Shown here piece by piece: positions 5,985-10,418 of a DNA stretch of 10,418 bases. Source of the DNA: Planctomycetaceae bacterium (lineage in GTDB: Bacteria; Planctomycetota; Planctomycetia; Pirellulales; Pirellulaceae); NCBI GenBank assembly GCA_007133715.1, contig SLMF01000051.1, positions 1 to 10,418 of the forward strand, read 5' to 3'. Each line of letters begins with the position of its first letter. The stretch's first letter is position 1. The notes beneath the pieces are model-generated. The model was not told the DNA's origin. It searched no databases and saw only the letters and a list, made by a program, of their open reading frames with translations. Position numbers and translations under genes: made by a program.

Positions 5985-6959
5985 TCAGGCGATCGGCTCC
6001 TTCTCCAGAAACACGCCCATCTGACGGAATTTCGCGTAACGCGATTCCAATAACTTCTCCAGCGGTGCCTGCGTCAATTCACGCAACGTCTTGTTCAGAT
6101 ACAGCTTCAATCGCGCCGCCATCTGATGGTGGTCGCGATGCGCGCCGCCGATCGGTTCCGGGATCACTTGGTCCACAATTCCCAACTGCTTCAGATGCGC
6201 GGAAGTGAACCGCAAGGCGTGGGCCGCTTTCTCGGCATGCTGGTGACCCTTCCACAAAATGCCCGCGCAGCCCTCGGGACTGATCACCGAATAATATGCA
6301 TGCTGCAACATGGCGATCCGGTCCCCTACCCCGATCCCCAGCGCCCCCCCACTGCCGCCCTCTCCAATCACGACACAGATGATGGGCGTTCGCAGACGCG
6401 ACATCTCGTACATGCTCTCGGCAATCACCCAAGCCTGACCACGCTCCTCGGCCCCCACGCCCGGGTAGGCCCCGGGTGTGTCGATGAACGTGATCACGGG
6501 CAACTGGAATTTGGCCGCCAACCGCATCTTGGCCATCGCCTTGCGATAACCCTCGGGATGGGCGCACCCGAAGTAGCAGGCCGTACGCTCCTTGTACGTC
6601 CGCCCTTTCTGATGACCGATCACCAGCACCTGCAATTCGTCCAGCTTGGCAAAACCCGTGAGGATCGCGCGATCATCACCAAAGTGCCGGTCGCCATGCA
6701 ACTCGACAAACTCATCGAAAACCAGCGACAGGTAATCGGCCGTGTAAGGCCGATTTTTGTGCCGCGCCACCTGGACGATCTGCCAGGGGTCCAGCTGCTC
6801 GTAGACCTGCTTGGTCACGTCCGCCAACTCGCGCCGCAACCGGCGAATCTTCTGCTGAGTCTCCGGTCGGGTGTCGGCCTGGCGGACCAGTTCGTGGAGC
6901 CGGACTTCGATTTCGTATATCGGCTGCTCGAAAGCCAAGCCGGGGGTAGGAGCTTCCAT
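5985..6959 (-). CDS. accA: Acetyl-CoA carboxylase carboxyltransferase, alpha subunit
   Basis: A 324-residue protein (E. coli AccA is 319). With AccD it forms the carboxyltransferase that moves CO2 from carboxybiotin to acetyl-CoA, giving malonyl-CoA, the first committed step of fatty acid synthesis. Family blocks appear in order: the helical N-terminus with YEIEVRLHELV, then DRHFGDDRAILTGFA (90-104), GHQKGR (115-120), TPGAYPGVGAEERGQ (161-175), GEGGSGGALGIG (199-210) and SPEGCAGILWK (227-237). The two glycine-rich loops are those that form the oxyanion and CoA-binding surface in crotonase-fold carboxyltransferases. The ATG at 6959 is two bases past the stop of the kinase gene; its ribosome binding site lies inside the kinase's last codons. 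accD is not in the window. A terminator and a 10-bp repeat follow the gene. Confidence 0.98.
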   Translation of the reverse strand: MEAPTPGLAFEQPIYEIEVRLHELVRQADTRPETQQKIRRLRRELADVTKQVYEQLDPWQIVQVARHKNRPYTADYLSLVFDEFVELHGDRHFGDDRAILTGFAKLDELQVLVIGHQKGRTYKERTACYFGCAHPEGYRKAMAKMRLAAKFQLPVITFIDTPGAYPGVGAEERGQAWVIAESMYEMSRLRTPIICVVIGEGGSGGALGIGVGDRIAMLQHAYYSVISPEGCAGILWKGHQHAEKAAHALRFTSAHLKQLGIVDQVIPEPIGGAHRDHHQMAARLKLYLNKTLRELTQAPLEKLLESRYAKFRQMGVFLEKEPIA

Positions 6960-6961
6960 CT

Positions 6962-7915
6962 TTATCCTTCTTCTTCAGGCTGATCTTGTGAGCCCGCCTT
7001 GGGCAATTGCTTCAATGCCTCCACATCGGTGACCGGCCCCACGTTCAATTCGGAGAGCCGCACCTTGGGCGGTTTGGGCTTCTTGGAAAATACGTGCACC
7101 CCGCGGAACTCCTGCAGCATGTCCCACATCGATGCGGGACGGCCCTCGCGTCGCTTGGACATCACCCGCCGCAAGAGATCCGCACACTCCCGCGTGACGT
7201 TGCTGTTGTAGACCATGACCGACGGGATCGATGCCTTCAAATGTTTCTCTAACAGCTCGTTGGGTGACGAACCGGTGTAGGGAGGGCGGCCGCTGAGCAG
7301 TTCAAAAATCACACAACCCAGGCTGTATATGTCGCTGCGCCGGTCCAGCGTCTCGCCCCGAATCTGCTCCGGCGACATGTAGCTGCGAGTGCCCCGCACC
7401 GGCTCCTTGAACCCCAACAGACTCTTCAACGTCCGCTTCGAACGCTGCGCGATCGTGAAGTCGATCAGCTTCACCTCGCCCTCGTCATTGACCAGCAGAT
7501 TGTCCGGCTTGACGTCGCAGTGAACCCAGCCCCGCTCGTGAATGTAATGCAACCCCTTGGCCACCTGCTCCACAATCCTGTCGACCAGATAGGCCAACGG
7601 CTCCGGTCCCTCCCGCAACACTTGCTTCATGTTCAACGCGTTGAATAACTCCAACACCAGGAACGGCGCGTAGTGCTGGGTCTGAAAATCGTAAAAGCGG
7701 ATCACGTGGGGATGCTTCATGCCCTTGGCCACCTCCCACTCGTGCCGCAAATAGCCCACCTGCTCCTTGCTGTCCACGAAATCCGGCTTCAACATCTTCA
7801 GAGCAAACCGCTCCCCCGTCTCATCCTTGACCGCCTCCCAAACAAAGCAGGAGTGCCCTGCCCGCACCAGACGAGCCAGTCGGTAGGGGCCCACGAAATC
7901 GCGCATCTTGGTCAC
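6962..7915 (-). CDS. Soluble Hanks-type Ser/Thr protein kinase with altered DFG
   Basis: A 317-residue kinase with no membrane segment. The GTG at 7915 is chosen over the in-frame ATG at 7906 because AGGAG (complement of 7922-7926) is 6 bases from the GTG and 15 from the ATG. Visible subdomains: a loop at 17-24 (LVRAGHSCF) that lacks the GxGxxG pattern, FALKML with Lys40, an HEWE helix with Glu59 or Glu61, HCDVKPDN (132-139, HCD in place of HRD, catalytic Asp134), IDFT (151-154) in place of DFG with Asp152 kept, YMSPE (179-183), DIYSLG (195-200) and the late Arg near 259. The catalytic Lys and Asp residues are kept, so activity is likely although ATP binding may differ. A tail of about 40 residues is rich in Lys, Pro and Glu. 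Its stop is two bases before accA, so the two are almost certainly cotranscribed. Targets are unknown; regulation of carboxylase or lipid synthesis is only suggested by position. Confidence 0.92.
   Translation of the reverse strand: MTKMRDFVGPYRLARLVRAGHSCFVWEAVKDETGERFALKMLKPDFVDSKEQVGYLRHEWEVAKGMKHPHVIRFYDFQTQHYAPFLVLELFNALNMKQVLREGPEPLAYLVDRIVEQVAKGLHYIHERGWVHCDVKPDNLLVNDEGEVKLIDFTIAQRSKRTLKSLLGFKEPVRGTRSYMSPEQIRGETLDRRSDIYSLGCVIFELLSGRPPYTGSSPNELLEKHLKASIPSVMVYNSNVTRECADLLRRVMSKRREGRPASMWDMLQEFRGVHVFSKKPKPPKVRLSELNVGPVTDVEALKQLPKAGSQDQPEEEG
6965..6969 (-). promoter_or_regulatory. accA ribosome binding site inside the kinase gene
   Basis: The final kinase codons GAA GAA GAA GGA TAA (Glu-Glu-Glu-Gly-stop) contain AAGGA, 5 bases before the accA ATG. 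The acidic C-terminus of the kinase therefore doubles as the accA Shine-Dalgarno, and ribosomes finishing the kinase stop on top of it. This supports translational coupling. Confidence 0.75.
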
Positions 7916-8044
7916 AGTCCACTCCTTTCGTCCTAAGAGGCCCGAACAAGATCGTCGCTGGGCCTCGGGAGCTCCGAGACCGACGCGGTTGTGTCAGGGC
8001 TCGAAACCACGGTCAGCTGCCAGTGTACGCGAACGGCACGATCG
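7916..8044 (-). promoter_or_regulatory. Spacer between the glycosyltransferase and kinase genes
   Basis: These 129 bases separate two same-strand units and probably hold the end of one and the promoter of the next. GAGGCCC (7937-7943) pairs with GGGCCTC (7960-7966). A competing stem, CTCGG/CCGAG, lies at 7965-7979. Neither has a T-run. A weak promoter reading on the minus strand is TTTTAA, 17 bases, TACACT (ending at 8022). The kinase ribosome binding site is at 7922-7926. Confidence 0.3.
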
Positions 8045-9196
8045 TTAAAAGTGCAACTGGTAGATCTCTCGCAAACGACGTGTCATGGTCTGATGCCGAA
8101 ACTGCTCGGTGAACCGTTCACGCCCCCGACTACCCAACCGCTTGCGAAGATCCGCATCCCCCGCCAATGTGACAATCGCTTCGGTCAGCTGATCAACCTC
8201 GCATGGGGGCACTAAAAAACCCGTTTGGCCGGGAATGACAACCTCGCGAGCGCCGTCCACGTCGTAGCTGACCACCGGTTTGCCCGCAATCAGCGCCTGA
8301 GGCAGCGTGCGAGCCAAACCTTCACGTAAACTGACGTGAACCAAAAGATCCATGGCCGACATCAGGGGCGCTATACGTTCGGGCGGTACGAGCCCCGTGA
8401 AATGAAAGTATTCCTGCAAACCGGCCGCCGCGATCTGCTGCAGCAACGCGTCTCGCAATAGTCCATCACCGACCAGCAAGAAGCGAACATGGGGACAGCG
8501 AGCCACGACGCTGCGCGCCGCCTTGATCAGGAATTCATGCCCTTTCAAGTGGAACAAGCGAGCCACTTTGCCTACCACTACATGCTGGTCCGAAAACCCC
8601 AATTCACGCCGGACCGTCTCCCGATGCGCGTCCGCACGCAAAAACGGCTCCACATTCATCCCGCTGGAAACCGTCACAAATTTTTCTCGCGGAGCCACTC
8701 CCGCACCAGCCAGCAGGTCGGTCATCGCATCAGCCACACTGACCAGGACATGACAGTAACGGGCCGCATAAGCTTCGCAATAACGAAACAGGGCGCGGGC
8801 GATCCGCGGCTGATAGGGGTGAAACGGGGCGCCATGCACTGTGTGGACGATCACGGGCACTCCCAACGCCCAAGCCGCTCGGCGCCCCAGTACGCCGGCC
8901 TTCGCGCTGTGCGTGTGCACCACGTCGGGACGAAACTCGCCCAGCACCCGCTTGATGGCGCGATAACTCGCCACGTCCCGCCACGGATCGATGGCCCGGC
9001 GCAAACACGGCAGCAACGCCAGGGGCACCTCCCCTCCCCTGCCCTGCCCTAATAGCTCTCCCTCGGGGCCCGGTGACGGGCCGGTCACCAAGAGCACGTC
9101 GTCGCCATAGTCACGCAACAGGTCCTGGCAACAAAGCAGCGTGTTCTCTTGTGCCCCTCCGACAATCATGCGGGTAATCACGTGAGCGACGCGCAT
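8045..9196 (-). CDS. Family 4 glycosyltransferase
   Basis: A 383-residue retaining GT-B glycosyltransferase. I choose the ATG at 9196, which overlaps the truA stop as TGATG and has a GAGGG upstream. The longer frame adds 11 residues that lie inside truA. The N-terminal acceptor domain (Glyco_transf_4 type) begins MRVAHVITRMIVGGAQENT, with the GGAQ loop at 13-16, and continues through PDVVHTHSAKAG (90-101) and HTVHG (118-122). The donor domain (GT1 type) has VTVSSGMN (174-181), KVARLFHLKGH (210-220, with Arg213 and Lys218 expected to contact the nucleotide-sugar diphosphate), LLVGDG (240-245) and SLREGLARTLPQALIAGKPVV (289-309). In the E-x7-E motif the second Glu is Gln (E292, Q300), as in a recognisable subgroup of this family. 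The product is probably an exopolysaccharide, glycolipid or other envelope glycan; sugar and acceptor cannot be told from sequence. It is the last gene of the asd-truA unit. Confidence 0.93.
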   Translation of the reverse strand: MRVAHVITRMIVGGAQENTLLCCQDLLRDYGDDVLLVTGPSPGPEGELLGQGRGGEVPLALLPCLRRAIDPWRDVASYRAIKRVLGEFRPDVVHTHSAKAGVLGRRAAWALGVPVIVHTVHGAPFHPYQPRIARALFRYCEAYAARYCHVLVSVADAMTDLLAGAGVAPREKFVTVSSGMNVEPFLRADAHRETVRRELGFSDQHVVVGKVARLFHLKGHEFLIKAARSVVARCPHVRFLLVGDGLLRDALLQQIAAAGLQEYFHFTGLVPPERIAPLMSAMDLLVHVSLREGLARTLPQALIAGKPVVSYDVDGAREVVIPGQTGFLVPPCEVDQLTEAIVTLAGDADLRKRLGSRGRERFTEQFRHQTMTRRLREIYQLHF

Positions 9197-9960
9197 CAGG
9201 CCCTCACTCCGTCCGGGTAACGGACACACAGCAAATACAGACCGTGGGGCGGTGCCGTCACGCCGGCCCGCCGCCGATCACGGGCCGCCAACACCTCCGC
9301 CAGCCACCCGACCGGTCGCTTCCCGCTACCGACTTCGACCAACGAACCCACCAAATTCCGCACCATGTGGTACAGGAACCCGTCCGCTTCCACTTCGAAC
9401 ACGATCACATCCGCATGCACGCCCGCACGCCGCACCAGCTCCAACTCGCGAATCGTCCGCACACTGCTGGCTCGCGGCGAACCGGAGGCCTGGAAACTGG
9501 CGAAATCGTGCCGACCGACCAGCACCCGCGCCGCCTGGCGCATCAAATGATCGTCCAAGCAATATGGCACCTGCCATGCATAACCCCGAGAAAACACGTC
9601 CTGCACCGGACCGTCTTGCAGCACATAACGATAACGTTTGCCCACCGCATCCCGGATCGCGTGAAAACCGGGGACAGCAGCCTGCGATGCCCGCACCCGA
9701 ATGTCGGGCGGCAGGTGAGCCTGCAATGCCCGGCCCAACACCGCAGCACTCAGCCGGGTTTCACAAGCAAAACTGATCACCTGGCCCAAAGCATGGACCC
9801 CCGCATCGGTGCGGCCGCTGGCCACCACCCGGATCCGTTGCCGTGTGATGGCTTCCAAAGCCCGCTCGATCTCCGCCTGCAGCGTCCGCGCGGTGGCCTG
9901 AATCTGCCAACCGGCATAGGCGGTTCCGTCGTAAGACAGCGTCAGCTGAAAACTAGCCAC
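9196..9960 (-). CDS. truA: tRNA pseudouridine(38-40) synthase
   Basis: A 254-residue enzyme that converts uridine to pseudouridine at positions 38-40 of the tRNA anticodon arm. I start it at the GTG at 9960 (MASFQLTLSYDGTAYAGWQ): GGAG lies 9 bases upstream (complement of 9970-9973) and the N-terminus then matches the family. A TTG at 9981 would add seven residues but has no ribosome binding site. The catalytic Asp is in ASGRTDAGVHALGQ (D52). Also present are KRYRYV (107-112), the FLYHMVRN block (195-202), which lies near the active site, and the late AGVTAPPHGLYL (232-243). Length and motif order are complete. It follows asd by 41 bases, and its stop overlaps the glycosyltransferase start. 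The three genes have no shared pathway, so the unit looks like simple cotranscription. Confidence 0.97.
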   Translation of the reverse strand: MASFQLTLSYDGTAYAGWQIQATARTLQAEIERALEAITRQRIRVVASGRTDAGVHALGQVISFACETRLSAAVLGRALQAHLPPDIRVRASQAAVPGFHAIRDAVGKRYRYVLQDGPVQDVFSRGYAWQVPYCLDDHLMRQAARVLVGRHDFASFQASGSPRASSVRTIRELELVRRAGVHADVIVFEVEADGFLYHMVRNLVGSLVEVGSGKRPVGWLAEVLAARDRRRAGVTAPPHGLYLLCVRYPDGVRA

Positions 9961-9969
9961 GGTGTGCGA

Positions 9970-9973
9970 CTCC
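9970..9973 (-). promoter_or_regulatory. Ribosome binding site that sets the truA start
   Basis: GGAG on the minus strand lies 9 bases before the GTG at 9960. The alternative TTG at 9981 is upstream of this site and has no purine-rich sequence ahead of it, so the shorter protein is preferred. Confidence 0.6.
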
Positions 9974-10001
9974 GACGGCAAGTACGGGAGGACCGAAAAA
10001 C

Positions 10002-10418
10002 TCAGCCCCCCGGACGCCCTGCGACCAACAATTCGGCCACCTGGACCGCATTGGTCGCCGCACCCTTCCGCAGGTTGTCACTCACACACCAAAAGGCCAG
10101 TCCGTTCTCACAAGAAAGATCCGGGCGAATCCGTCCCACAAAAACGTCGTCCTTGCCGTCCCCATTGACGGGCATCGGATACTGCTTGGCATCCAAATCG
10201 TCCAGCAACGTGATCCCGGGCATCTGCGCAAACAGTTCTCGCGCCTCGGCCACCGTGATCTTCCGCTCGGTTTCCACCAACATGCTCTCGCTGTGGCAGT
10301 TCGAAACCGGCACCCGGACACACGTCGGACAGACCTTGATCGAATCGTCTGCAAAGATCTTGTGCGTCTCCCAGACCATCTTCATCTCTTCCGACGTGTA
10401 ACCCTCATGCTTGGCCGA
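10002..10418 (-). CDS. asd: Aspartate-semialdehyde dehydrogenase, C-terminal part
   Basis: The gene enters from the right edge; 138 codons plus the stop are visible. The enzyme reduces aspartyl-phosphate with NADPH to aspartate semialdehyde, the branch point to lysine and diaminopimelate, threonine and methionine. The visible part is the end of the catalytic and dimerisation domain: EEMKMVWETHKI, then CVRVPVSNCHSES, whose His is the expected active-site acid/base, then YPMPVNGDGKDDVFVGRIRPD and the closing SDNLRKGAATNAVQVAELL, which is highly characteristic. The catalytic Cys and the NADP-binding Rossmann domain lie outside the window. There is an internal Met in the visible segment, but the residues before it (KHEGYTSEE) are also family-like, so it is not the start. 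truA follows after 41 bases on the same strand. Confidence 0.96.
   Translation of the reverse strand, partial: SAKHEGYTSEEMKMVWETHKIFADDSIKVCPTCVRVPVSNCHSESMLVETERKITVAEARELFAQMPGITLLDDLDAKQYPMPVNGDGKDDVFVGRIRPDLSCENGLAFWCVSDNLRKGAATNAVQVAELLVAGRPGG

Noticed and set aside
9072..9089. GGTGAC/GTCACC hairpin
   Set aside because: A 6-bp stem inside the glycosyltransferase coding region, of a kind expected by chance at this base composition.
9244..10401. 385-codon open frame on the plus strand
   Set aside because: It lies opposite truA and asd, is Pro/His/Arg-rich and has no family features; it is an antisense shadow of GC-rich coding sequence.

Overview
The window looks like a stretch of planctomycete chromosome, probably from the Pirellulales. 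The grounds are a GC-rich composition, a DUF4058 protein with the MPSPFPGMNPYLE start, a FAD-dependent oxidoreductase with a helical-repeat tail, a soluble Hanks-type kinase in front of accA, and widely spaced short operons. The lineage is inferred from gene style, not from a marker gene. There are no RNA genes, CRISPR arrays, transposases or phage genes.

Layout, left to right. A plus-strand cluster holds the 3' end of an FAD-dependent oxidoreductase (2-922), a DUF4058 protein (985-1770) and a small cysteine-rich flavin reductase-like protein (1767-2372); the last two overlap in ATGA and are probably translationally coupled. A minus-strand STAS-domain gene (2374-2757) converges on this cluster with one base between the two stop codons. 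Next is dtd on the plus strand (3033-3491), with a plausible promoter and a 5' hairpin. It is followed by a repeat-packed spacer (3492-3812), then a minus-strand YdjM-type membrane metal-dependent hydrolase (3813-4706). A divergent plus-strand CvpA-family membrane protein follows (5019-5687). A second convergent spacer (5688-5984) carries a hairpin terminator and a 10-bp tandem repeat.

The right half is all minus strand and holds two transcription units. The first is a Ser/Thr kinase followed after two bases by accA (7915 to 5985), where the kinase's last codons supply the accA ribosome binding site. The second is asd (entering from the right edge), truA and a family-4 glycosyltransferase (10418 to 8045), with truA and the glycosyltransferase overlapping in TGATG.

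Most genes are housekeeping: fatty acid synthesis (accA), aspartate-family amino acids and diaminopimelate (asd), tRNA modification (truA) and proofreading of D-aminoacyl-tRNA (dtd). I see no defence island or obviously new multi-gene system. The points most worth following are the kinase with altered DFG and glycine-loop motifs coupled to accA, the DUF4058-flavoprotein pair, and the fact that both convergent spacers are filled with different short repeats.
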